Below, in pieces: positions 33,232 through 44,400 of a stretch of 64,000 bases of DNA; the first letter of the stretch is position 1; each line of letters starts with the position of its first letter. The position numbers and the translations under genes are program-made. The notes under the pieces are model-generated. The model was not told where the DNA came from, searched no databases, and saw nothing but the letters and a program-made list of their open reading frames with translations. The stretch comes from Zygnema cylindricum (lineage: Eukaryota > Streptophyta > Zygnematophyceae > Zygnematales > Zygnemataceae), in contig JBBHKE010003401.1 of assembly GCA_037447655.1 (NCBI GenBank), forward strand, positions 124,001 to 188,000, written 5' to 3'.

Positions 33232-34914
33232 TTAGTTGAATGTGTAGCGACCACCCCCTCGCTCTGCGAGTTTGCACACGGCATCAATTAGACAGAGTCT
33301 TCCTTGTTCCGTCTTTTCCCAGTTTGCAGCGAGCATGTCTTTGAACTTGTCGATGATGTTGTTAGTTTCTTTCACAGTCTTCTTCTTATGAATATCAACA
33401 GCAATTTGGCGAAATTCTTTAACTTCCAACGATCGTGCAGCGGTTGCCTCCTCCTTCTGAAGTCTACGACGCTTTCCTGAACTGTTAGAGAATATGTTAT
33501 CGCTTGGTTGTGTGTCGGGTGATGACTCATCAAGACTACTTGACCCTTGCTGACTACGCACGAAAGTGTCCCTCACATGTGTAGGTTGTATGTTTTCGTT
33601 CCCAATTGTTCCCTCACTTATAATCGTATAAAACCTCTCGTCAAAACCTCCAGGTAGTTTTTTATCTGTCTTTTCATCCGATGCCATCCCCCAATAATCT
33701 AAAGCCCCACTAGGTATCTTACATTGCCAATCCTTAACTTTTTTAAAATCTCTAAATACATTTTCCCATTTCTGTTGACAAGTCCTACCGGGTTTGTACA
33801 CACCTCCTTGTTCCAGTTGTTCACTGATTAACCTCCACTTTTCCTCAGCTGTGCGATGTGTGGCCTGCAGGCCGTTCATCTTCTCGCTTCGCATCTCCCC
33901 CACCTTCAATGTAATGAGCTTTATCGCTTCATCCGTGGTCCATCGGTGAGAAGTCGGTGGGGACTTTGGAGATGCACCGTTTATGTTTCCTTCTTGCGAA
34001 CCTCCTTGTGTTTTATTCTTACCTACTTCTTTTGATTTACGCCCCTTCCCCCCACCTCCTTGGTTTCCCGTTGTTCTTGGTCGTTTTTCAGTCGAACGTA
34101 GGGTGCTTACACCACCGTCTTGAAAAACACAAAAGAATACAACAACGAGGATTTTGGAACAAGAAGAATAAAGCGATCAGTAAAATTAAAATTTCAAAGC
34201 AATCGTCGACATGGCGTCGGCATCGGCGTCCGCCATCATAGATCATCAACGCGAAATCATCATCAGACATCGACTCCGCTCACGCCTCCGTCGCGGCAGG
34301 ATCTTGATCGAATCAAATCCGGCATTCCGCGTCGGCGCGTCGCGCAAATCGGGATCGCGCGCGCGTCAATCATCCGGCGTCGCACGCCCGCACGTCGCGC
34401 CCAATCACTCGCGCACATCCGCGCTTGCTGCGGGATCGCGCGCACGTCGTCTGCGTCGAATCGCTCAACTCGTCGCGCGCGGGATCGCGCGCGTCGATCG
34501 CGGCTCAAAATCGCGGCATCGGCACGCCCGCGCACGCGCGGCATCGCGCACGCAATCCGGCATCCGGTTCTCGGCTTCGACGCATAGATCGCGCGGATCA
34601 ATCGCATTAAAATCGGAATTTCGGACGGGAGGAGATCATTCCGGCGTCAAACCTAAAAAAATTATTGGAAAAGAAGACAAAACTGAAGAAGAAAACAAGG
34701 TATTGAAGAAGAAGAAATTTAAAGAAGGTAAAAGGAGAAGAAGGTCACCTGTATCGTTGCTCACACGGTCATTGCGTCCTCTTTCATGGTTTAATGGTTC
34801 CTCATTAATTCGACCATTTTCTTCGATGACGACGTAATTTATAGGAGGAACTGGAAAACGTAACATTCCTGGATGATACCCAAAAGGGTTGTATCCACCT
34901 AGTGGGAAAGACAT
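33232..34914 (-). CDS. Myb/SANT (trihelix-like) DNA-binding protein, probable Harbinger ORF1, two exons
   Basis: Exon 1 is 34749-34914 (ATG at 34914-34912, MSFPLGGYNPFGYHPGMLRF...), ending at a GT donor. Exon 2 is 34118-33232, entered through a pyrimidine-rich AG acceptor and ending in TAA. The junction is in frame and the spliced length is 1053 nt, 350 aa. A basic Gly/Lys-rich linker (about residues 70-100) precedes a trihelix-type domain starting at HRWTTDEAIKL (about residue 113), with spaced aromatics in EEKWRLISEQL and CQQKWENVFRDFKKVKDW. The C-terminal half has a charged helical region (KRRRLQKEEATAARSLEVKEF). Such proteins escort Harbinger transposase to element ends; here the transposase (23.7-25.1 kb) lies convergent in the paired copy. 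It looks intact, so it may be a live element gene or co-opted. Confidence 0.78.
34119..34748 (-). other. Intron of the SANT gene with a GC-rich repeated core
   Basis: The intron has a GT donor (complement of 34747-34748) and a pyrimidine tract before the AG at 34120-34119. Positions about 34211-34610 are extremely rich in CG and built from degenerate repeats of GGGATCGCGCGC, GCATCGCGCACGC and similar. Several frames stay open here on both strands because of this composition, not because they code. The sharp GC shift is unlike the rest of the window. Confidence 0.6.
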
Positions 34915-37420
34915 ACTGCTGGTGAGTAAATGATCACAGAAGGTACAAACAGACAAGCGTTTTAAACATACAATGGAAAGACACTTGTGGTTTGGTTGAA
35001 TGATGTATTCCATCTTAACCTCGTTATATAGGCAAACACCTAAAAAAAAACTAGAAAATCGGTGGGAGGTGCTACCCTCTGCTGATAAAACCCTAGAAAA
35101 CGCTTGTAAATATTGGGTCAAATTTGAAACATTGAGGAAATTTTCAAAAACGGAGTGCCAGAAAGGAGCGGCAAAATTGTGAACTTTAAAAAAAATTCAA
35201 GCACAAACTACCAAAAAAGCACGCAAACTATTGAAGTAAATAGAACTTCATTAAAAAACGGAAGGGAAATGCGGCAATTTGTAAAAATGGGAGAATTTCC
35301 ATTTGAAATGGGAATGGCAGGGCGGCAAACTGCGAAACCCTCAATAATTTGAAACCCAACATTTTTGAAGGAGCGAGCATCACAAGAGGGTGATGTCCGT
35401 GGGTGACATCACATCCTCCCTGGCAAAAGTCACATGTCATATGCGACGTGTACTCACCTGCTCGCGCGTTCGTCGTGAAACTTGGATAACTTTTCCACGA
35501 GGCACGATGCAATTCGTTCAGGCGCTGAGAATTGACCTACGCGGGGTCACTTGTTGCGAACAGAATGTGTCAGACAATGTCATATCCGATTATGCATCCG
35601 ACGATCCACATTAACACCCATAAACATGGAGAATCAAATCCCTATTTCAGTAGCCTTGTTTTTCTGACATTTTTTTTTTTGTACGGCACTGTACGAAACA
35701 GTACGGCTTTCAGTAAACAACGTCAAAATTGCTTTGAACCATAGTTCAAAAGTAGGTGAAAGTAGGCCCATACAATATGCCTATTGTATGCAAAACATAC
35801 AATATGACCTAAAGACCCATATTGTATTCGAACCTATTCGGACCACTTAAAACATTCGGACCAAAAATTGGACCAATTAAAACATTCGGACCAAAAAAAT
35901 TTATTTACACCGTCAAATTCGGACGATCGGGCGGTCGTTGATCAAAGTAGCGATCTAAGAAGATCACATGAAAAGCCCATAACACAACTAACGATAAAGG
36001 CGCCGACCAAAGACCTACCATAAAACCGCCTACTTTTGAACTACACTTTGAACGTCGCATAGCCTTGCGTGACATTTGTTGACTGCGTGAGAGAGGCGGC
36101 GTGTGCGACTTGCTGGGGCGCCCTGGAGATTTCTCACGATTTCGTCAAATGGCATCGGAGTTTTCAGACCCCTAGAATGGAAAAATCCGTATTTAACGAA
36201 ACGCGACAAAAGAAAACAAATTGTGTACTTTGATGGACTCAAACGGACAAAACATTACGAATAGTGTACCTTTTCGCCGTCGCTTGAATTCGTTTGAAAT
36301 TTTTGGAAAAAAAAATACACGTGCGAATAAGTGTTCCTATTTGTTTTTCGAAGATTCTTTGTTTTAAAACACATTGGCCCTGTGTTTTAAAGAAAAGTTT
36401 GAAGATGACGTTTTTTGGCGTGGCCGTGTGTCGAAGAACACAAAACGACAACATGTAGTACATCTTAAATTCGACGATGACGCAAAATGCACTTATCTTT
36501 TTTTCTATTTTTTTGTACGGTTGGAACTTACGCGGTATGGCTCTAAGTTTTACAAGAAAACGACAGACAAAAACCCTTACTTGAGCACATAGAGACGCAC
36601 CCTAAGAAAGTCATTTGGCGTCCGTACCAGTTTACCGTACCATTTACATTTTTTCGTGTTTTTTCTCGGAAGTTTAGCTTGAGTACCCGCAAGAAAATCA
36701 GGAATTTTGGCAAGTGAGATCCCGTTCGATCGGTGCTGTATCTTTTTGAATCCAACCGTTCGTTTCAATTTGTTCGCACTAAAAGTGTCATAGACGCACT
36801 AAAAGCGCGCCTGTAACGTTTAGTACAATCGCACACGTCGAAGTCGGCAGGAGGGAATCTTGACCTTTCCGTACAATCTTCAATAGAAACGCATTTCCTA
36901 CCTCTTGTCCTGTCGTTCACTTTCGTTTTTCCGTACGGCGAAGGACCAGTTTTCCTTTTAGAAATGGTTTTAGGGTTAGCTCCTATCGTGTAAAAGTTTG
37001 TTTTTTTAACTTTTATATCTGATGTACGACAAAATACGCATATCAGCTATGGGAAGGTATGTTGCATTTAACTCCTGAAGGTGTTTCTGTTTTGTTTTCT
37101 TTTTTTTTAATTTTATTTTTTCGTATCTACAATTTTGAGTGGACGTAGTACTCAAAAACTTACAATGTCATTGCTCAGTTTAAAAACATAACTACATTTG
37201 CCAATTTTCATGAATAATGAAAAAAAATAGCAAAAAATAGGAGCTTTTTTTTTGCATTTTTGAAATGTGCCACCTTTAGTCACAACATTTGATGAAATTT
37301 TTTGTTTCAATTGGAAATAAAAAAAAATCAATGGATTATTGAACTTAAAAATCTACACGTAGGACTGCTCAAAGGATTTTGAATGGGGATTCCAATTCAA
37401 ATTTAGTGTGGACTTTTGGC
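34915..37420. other. Intergenic sequence with small palindromes
   Basis: No gene recognised. Contains the hairpin CATACAATA...TATTGTATG near 35769-35790 with further CATACAATATG copies, and a short repeat (AAAACATTCGGACCAAAA) twice at about 35850-35900. Frames of 60-160 codons here lack motifs; one on the minus strand includes SANT exon 1. Confidence 0.35.
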
Positions 37421-38125
37421 ATTCTTAACATGTCCAACAAGTATGCCAAATGTCTCAAAATGAGTCAAAATCGCATATTTGTCAAACTAAGTGTCTCAGA
37501 AAGGCTAAAAATGTCAAAATTAGTGTTTTCCAAATTAGTGATTCAATATGAGTTAAAGTGAGGCAAAATGTATCAAAATGGGCTGAAATGTGAAATTGTG
37601 TTGGAATAAGCGAGAGTCAAAGGAGTCCAAATTTGTCAACGAGAGTAAAAGTGAGATTAAATTACCGATCCACAATGTCAAAATGAGCTAAAATGCAAAA
37701 TGTGTCAAAATAAGTTAGTGAAGGCAAGATGAGTCAAATTGAATGTAGATGAGTAAAATGTCAAAGTGTGTCAAAATAAGTGAGTCAAAATGAGTCAAGG
37801 TATGTAAAATGTCAAAATTAACAAATGTGTCAAAATGTGTCAATATCTTCCAAAATGTGTCAAAATGAGTCAAAGTGAGTCAGCATGTGTCGACATGAGC
37901 CAAAATGAGTCTAGGTAGGCAAAATGTCAAAATGAATCAAAATGTTAAATTGTGTCAAAACGTGTCAAAATGAGTCAAAAGGGTCAACATGAGTCAAGAT
38001 AGGTAGAATGTTGCAACGAGCCAACGTGAGTGTCATAATTTGTCAAAATGCTTTCAGATTTGTCAACATGATTCAAAACGCGTCGAATTGTGCCAAATGT
38101 GTCGAATTGACTGAGTCAATGTATG
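37421..38125. repeat. Degenerate short tandem array (TGTCAAAATGAG type)
   Basis: About 700 bp built of imperfect units such as GTGTCAAAATGAGTCAAAATG, most regular at 37690-38060. Period is roughly 10-12 bases and units drift strongly. It lies directly upstream of the LRR gene. Confidence 0.75.
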
Positions 38126-38425
38126 CCAAATTTCATGCCACAGTTTTACAATGCCATTTTTTTTCCGCAATTCGAGAGATGCATACAAAATATAGTACAT
38201 TTCGACCACAGAATTGCAAAAAATTGATATCAAGTTTGAAATCATGTCTGCTATTTGCCAACTCTTATTTTAATTCTATGCCCACATCCCAGTTCATGTT
38301 TCTCCTTCTCCCTCTCCCTCTCCCACGTCCGTAATATAAATCTTTTTTCTCTATTCCTAAAAGCAAATGGCAATGATATGGTAATTATTTTTAACATTGT
38401 TTACATATTCTTATTACATCACAAT

Positions 38426-38496
38426 ATGAGTGGTGTTGCATCTGTGTACATCATCTGTTATGGTTCCTTAATAATGTTGACTTTTATTGCCTATGG
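38426..38496 (+). CDS. LRR gene exon 1 (hydrophobic N-terminus)
   Basis: Encodes MSGVASVYIICYGSLIMLTF and IAYG up to a GTAAAC donor. The last two bases (GG) join the first base of exon 2 to give Gly. An in-frame ATG 48 nt upstream (38378) would add 16 mostly hydrophobic residues and is an alternative start. No promoter was identified in the repeat array upstream. Confidence 0.6.
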
Positions 38497-41400
38497 GTAA
38501 ACAAATTTGAAAAACGGCAATGTTGATTTTATTGATAATAATTAAATGAGCTTAACTTAACATGCATTTTTCTTTGTTTTTTTTCTGCAGGCCTTGTAAA
38601 CCTCAGGTGCTTGTCTACTTTTTCTTTATCACATGTCTAAGCAGTTTGTTGGGTACCACTATTGCTGTAAACATTAAGCAAAAACAAGCAGGTGAGTCAT
38701 CTATTTTTCTCACACAATAAGGGGTGGTCATGATTGATCCATTTTTAATTTCCTCTTTTTTTTTTTTTTGGTGAGCCATTTGGCACTAGAGAAGAGGAAA
38801 ACCTAGGTATGTATATATTTGTTTTAAAAACGTTATTTATATGATCGTATAAATATTTTGTGTATACGATTTGTTATGTATAATTATATATATGAGTATG
38901 CATGGTTCTTTTTCGTTTTCTTAAGATTTTAAAGGATATATCGAAACCAAAATCTAGAAAAAATGACAATATTGAGTAGATCCAATTTGGCATTGCGTAT
39001 TTTATGAAGTTTTAGTGTGGATTGACATTGTAATACACTTATACATCAAAAAATTGATTTTGAAACCCACAATAATAGAGGTGAAAGCTGTAAATCACTA
39101 TTCCTTTTGTTTTGTTATTGAGTTCTCAAAGGGTAATTTAGTCTGGTTTTGCATCTACCTTGTTGACATAAATTGACCCTTTGGAGATGTACAATTCGCA
39201 TCATTATTAGCGTTTATAATACTAATTAGATGCCTGTTCTTTTTTAGCCCCTTTTTTGGCCCCTCAATACAATAGCAAAAATAATTCTAATGTTTTCATT
39301 CATGACTAAATTTTTACAAGCGGTAAATAATATCCCACGTGGCTTGAACCTAAATTAGATTTAGCAATACTTATTTCAACCCTATGCTCTATGTTTTTGA
39401 CCGTTAATAGCAATTCACGTGTACACCGTGAATCGTAATTAGCGTTAATGTTTTTTTCGTCTCTTAAAACATCTTTTCTCCGTAAACACATGTCGAATTA
39501 TGATCTGACGGTTGCGATTAAAAAGCAATGACGGTTGCGATTAAAAAGCAATATTCCCAGCTTACGAATGGCGGTCTTAAATTGAAAATTGGACAAATGT
39601 GTACGGCGAAAAGATGTTTTCAGTGGCAAAAAAATTATTAATGCTAATTAAGATTCACGGTGTACTACACCAATTGTTATTTGAGAAAGAAAGTAATACC
39701 TGGGGTTTACATTAAAGAAATAGACAATTAGTATTGTGAGCATTATTGTGTTCAGAGGCCAAAAAATTCCGGGACCGAATTCGTGTAGCTTAACGATAAC
39801 AGAATAATAATTACAGATTAGGAGTTGACAAACGTTTAATAATTTTTTTTTTCTCTATTGGAAAGCATTCAAGTTTTCTTTCCTCTTTTGTTGTTTCATT
39901 TAGAGACCAATATCCTAATATGCACCATTATTATATGGTTCATTCTGTAGCTCTTAGTGTCTGTTTTTCAAGATAAAAAGACAAGCAAATCAGTAATAGT
40001 AAATTTGAAAGCTCTCGGGGTCCATTTTTTCAAAGATGACAGTCCCAAAAATATAAATGTGATATGACTACTAAGTTTACCAAATGACTCAATAAAAGAA
40101 GAGAAAATGATGTTAAACAATTGATAAAAATAAAAAAACGTACTAATCTATGTACATATTTATTTCGTGTACATCTGAAGTTGCATAGTTAAAAACATGT
40201 TTATTTCATTTGCATACCGCGCTCATTTTTTGTTTTTTTATGCTTGAGGTTCCTTTTAACATTCGTAAAAAAAAAGGTTTAAAAACCTGATTGATTTTCT
40301 ATCTAAATTAGGAAGACAATAAGTTTTTCTCTTTTTTAACCCAGCCCAGTTTATGGTTCTGTAAAACAAAAGTGGAACGATTTCTAAACTATACACAACA
40401 TAAATTGGAGGCATATCTTATGATTAATAAAACGTAGCATAAAGCTGGATAAATATGTAGAAGGTCAAAATTCATATCGATTATTGATATTTAATATTCA
40501 TTTACTATTATAATGAATTTCTTGGCCGTGTTGACCAAGCCCCTTACACTTTCTGATTGCTATGTTCGCCTGTTACTGTCGTTTCCAGTGGGAGGTGACA
40601 CTTGTCACACTCCCCTTTGGTTTATTCTATGTTAGATTCATTCATTGGTCTGTCATATGTTGAAACGTGTGGTCATATGTTCTAGCCGTAGTCTGTTTGT
40701 ACTTTTTTTCCTAGAATCTGTAGACCTAGTTAGGATCTACAAAGTTAAACTTTCTGGTTGCCTCTTTGAGGTTCCGTAGTTTCACTGTAAGTTTGTCTTA
40801 CATCCACAGCTGCAAGTTTGTCTTATGTCCACAGCTGCAAGTTTGTCTTACGTCCACAGCTGCAGTTTCATTAAATCTTGGATTTGCTCTTCGAATCCAC
40901 ATCATTCTTACAGGAACTTCGGATTCATTTCTAGATATGTGTGACGCCTTAAGCACTCGCACGATACTTTTCAACTGAAATTTTTCATTACTTAGTTAAA
41001 TTTCATTTATAGTTCGCTCTCACTCCTTTTTTTAACTCATTAGAATTGACCTGTTCTCTTGAGCTCGAACTCTCTTCTCGTCTCTTACCTTTGGACTTTA
41101 TGGCTTCAACTTGATAGTGGCCGAGGTCTCACCCTTCCGTAGCTAATACTCCCAATCGTCCCGACGACACAAAATTTCAGTAATGGAAATTCCTCATGAA
41201 GCACGTTTTTCGTAGTTCCCACCTTTACTTTGATCCAAATGATTTTCCGCCCCCTCGAAGCTAATATATTCCATCACCATCTCAGTTGGCAACGTCCGAA
41301 AATTAGCGCTTGGCCTATGGGCCAAGTTCACGTCCTCAATCCCTCAAACGTCATCAAATCCTCCAAAATCGGCGTCTTCCTTGTCCCATACCTCGCCGTG

Positions 41401-44400
41401 AGTCACGTCTCGGTTGGCTTTGCCCTACAGGGCAACATCCCCACCATCTTCTCCACCATGACAATTAACTTCCTCGATTTAGATGACACGGTCATCGGAG
41501 AAGGCTGCAATATCCAACCTTTGACCACATTTCCCCAAAATTCTCTCCTCGCTGTGCAATGGGCTTGCGTTTGGTATACCCTCTCCCAATGTTGAAAACC
41601 CTGATTTTTGCATGAGGTGTGTTGGAGGCAAACTCACCCACTCCCCCTTCCCCTCTAGCACCATGTAGGTTAACGGTCTTCTCACATTAGTTTCACCACG
41701 ACCTTTGCAGCCCCATGTGCCATGCAAGCCTAGGCGACTCATTTACTTCCTCACTTTTATCGACGACTTCAGTCCATCTTCATTGGCATATACAAATCCG
41801 AAGTCTTCCACCTCTTTACTAGATTATAAAGCATGCATGAAAACTAAAAAAATACTATAATCAAACTTCTTCTTTCAGGTAATGGGGAGAATACCTCTCC
41901 CGCAAATCCTCCCACTCAACTAGTCAAAGAACCAACCACCAACTGTGTAGTGACTCCACGATTGATAACTCCCATGTCAAGATTTGAGCCAATGGCAGCA
42001 GTTCTTGGCATGGACGCTTTGCCATTTGTAGATTTTCCTACTATGTCACAAGTGATGTTCATGCCGTCCTTTTTGCGAATGACTTTGAACGTATTGGTGC
42101 CGACTTTTCTCTCTATATTCACCGCTTTAGCGGTGACCTTGTCAACATTTCCGTTTGTCTTTGTGGATAACCTGTGTGGACGAGCTCTCTTACAAACCTA
42201 TCTCATTTCCAAATTCATCTCGCTTGAGACATGCTGCTCCACTTCGTTAACATGACTGATCTTGGCAAGCTAAAAGTGTTGCCTTATCATTCAAACTCTC
42301 CGTGATTGATTGAACCCCACTCTTCGCATGAGCCAACTCAAATATGTTGAATCTCTAATTGCTCCTTGATATCCACCCCTTTGGATTTAAATGTGAAATT
42401 AGTGAGTCATTCGAATGGCTACACTCACAAGAACCTTATCAACATCGAAGCATGGTGGGAAGTCTCATCTTTGCGATGCTCACCACTCACCTGTATTGCA
42501 TTGGCGGTTGGCCAATTAATTCAGTTTCTTATTTTTTCCTCTAATGTCCATCTTCAATCTGCAATGAGCGTCGCCCCCCTATCTCCAAGAGAAAAATACC
42601 TTCTCTCTCACCTTTGGCGGCTCCACCACTCCCCTTTCAAGAACTGCGAGAGTGATTGGGACAGTGAATTTGAAACTCGCCGCCCCACCTCCATGTATGC
42701 TCTTCCCTTGGTGGTGGCCTCATCTCGTGATTCTTCTGAAAGCAACCCTCCTTATCTTCTACGGCCGCCACTAAAGCAGCAAAAAAGGCGATATGGCTTC
42801 AATCTCTTCTCAAAGTGGCGATATGGCTCCAATCTCTTCTCGTCAGCCTTGCCTTTCCCCCATCCAGTGCACACTGATTTCCAAGGCGTCCTCGGCCTTC
42901 TCCGCAATCTGGTCAACCACAAACGTACAAAGCATTTGGATATCAAACACCATTCTACACTTGAATTGGTCGTCAACGACATTTTATCCTTTCTCTATTG
43001 TCCTACCACTGGGATTTTATCATCTACCTATTGTCCTACCACTACTCAGATCGCCGATTTCCTTACGAAGGCGCGTCATGACCCCCAATTCAAGGCGCAT
43101 AGGCAGCCTGCCGGTCTCCACTCCTAGAAAAGGGGGGAAGTGACATCATGACTATCTTGTCCTTGTAGGTCGATCCTGTTACGCCACCTGTTTAATTTGT
43201 GCACCTGTCGCTGTCAATTTCAATGGCAGGTGACACCTGCACCGCCAATCTTTTTGTTTATCTTGCTTTAGCTCCTCTCAATAGTATGTCATTTGTCATA
43301 CTTCCTAGCCACAGTCTATTTGTAATTTTTCTTTCTAAGAATACTTAGACTTCTTGGAATCTTTGGACTTTTGGATTTTCAAATGCCTCTTTGGTTGGTC
43401 CTTAAATCACTTCAAATTTTGTCTTACGTTCACGTTTACTGCGTCATTAAGTTTTAGATTGATCTTCGAATTCACGTCACTCTTACAAAGACGTTGGATT
43501 CATTGTTACAAATGTGCTGTTGCCTTAAGCATGCACACACTACTTTTCATGCGTTTCTTTCAATACTTTTACGTTTAAGGAGCACTTTTCTCCTGCCTTT
43601 AACTCATCGAATACGGAACTTTGCTTTTTGAGCTCATATCTCCCCCTCTCTCTCTCTTTTTTTTCGACTCCATGGCTTCCACTTCAATATTGACAACCAC
43701 CTTTTGTCCACTAAAGATTGGTCAAATCCTTCTAACACTTTATGGTTTAATTGCGACGAAAGTAATGATCCTTTTATATTTCTCTAAGTAGACATTTTTT
43801 GAAGTCGTGAATATAACTGAAACCTGATTTTTCTATTGTTGTTTTGATTTTTTTTTTTTTTGCAGAAATTCTACTTGGCATCCTTCCAAATATGAGCTCT
43901 GATCCATCACTTTCTAAAACCTGGAAAACCTCAAATGAATGCAAGACATGGAGAGGAATAACATGCGATTCATTGGGAAATGTTTTACAACTGTGAGTCT
44001 TTTTAGGGTAACCATTTATTCGAATTTCATTTTTTAAGTTTTGTTAAGAAAGACATTGTTTTCTTGGTAGTTCATGGAAGGGAAAGCTCGAATTTGTATG
44101 GAAATTTTTATTAAGTTTGGAAAATGTTTTAAGAGGTCAAAATAGAAGAATATCAGAATTCACAAATTTTAGAATCCATAAGCTCCTTTTCGTTCATGGC
44201 ACTCAGACCAAGGCACCCTAAATTCGTCAGCCGGCAGATCACGAGACATCACAATGCGACGTCTAGCAGCTCAATTTTTGGGACGAAGTAACATCTGTGA
44301 CGAATTCTGGGGTGTTTATTTTTTTTTCTTTTTTTTGAGAGCCCTTTCGGCTTATTGTGTTGTTTTACTGAATTTTTTTATTCCTTAGGAGTTGTTGCAT

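Larger units (their letters stand above)
31006..33553. repeat. 2.5-kb duplicated block, copy 2
   Basis: Collinear with 25504-27845. It differs by extra tandem units and continues on the right into the complete SANT gene. Its left side ends at the assembly gap, so the transposase present left of copy 1 is missing here. Confidence 0.85.

Noticed and set aside
34211-34837. A 208-aa Arg/Ser/Ala-rich protein
   Set aside because: The frame lies in a CG-repeat intron of the SANT gene; frames on both strands are open only because of composition.
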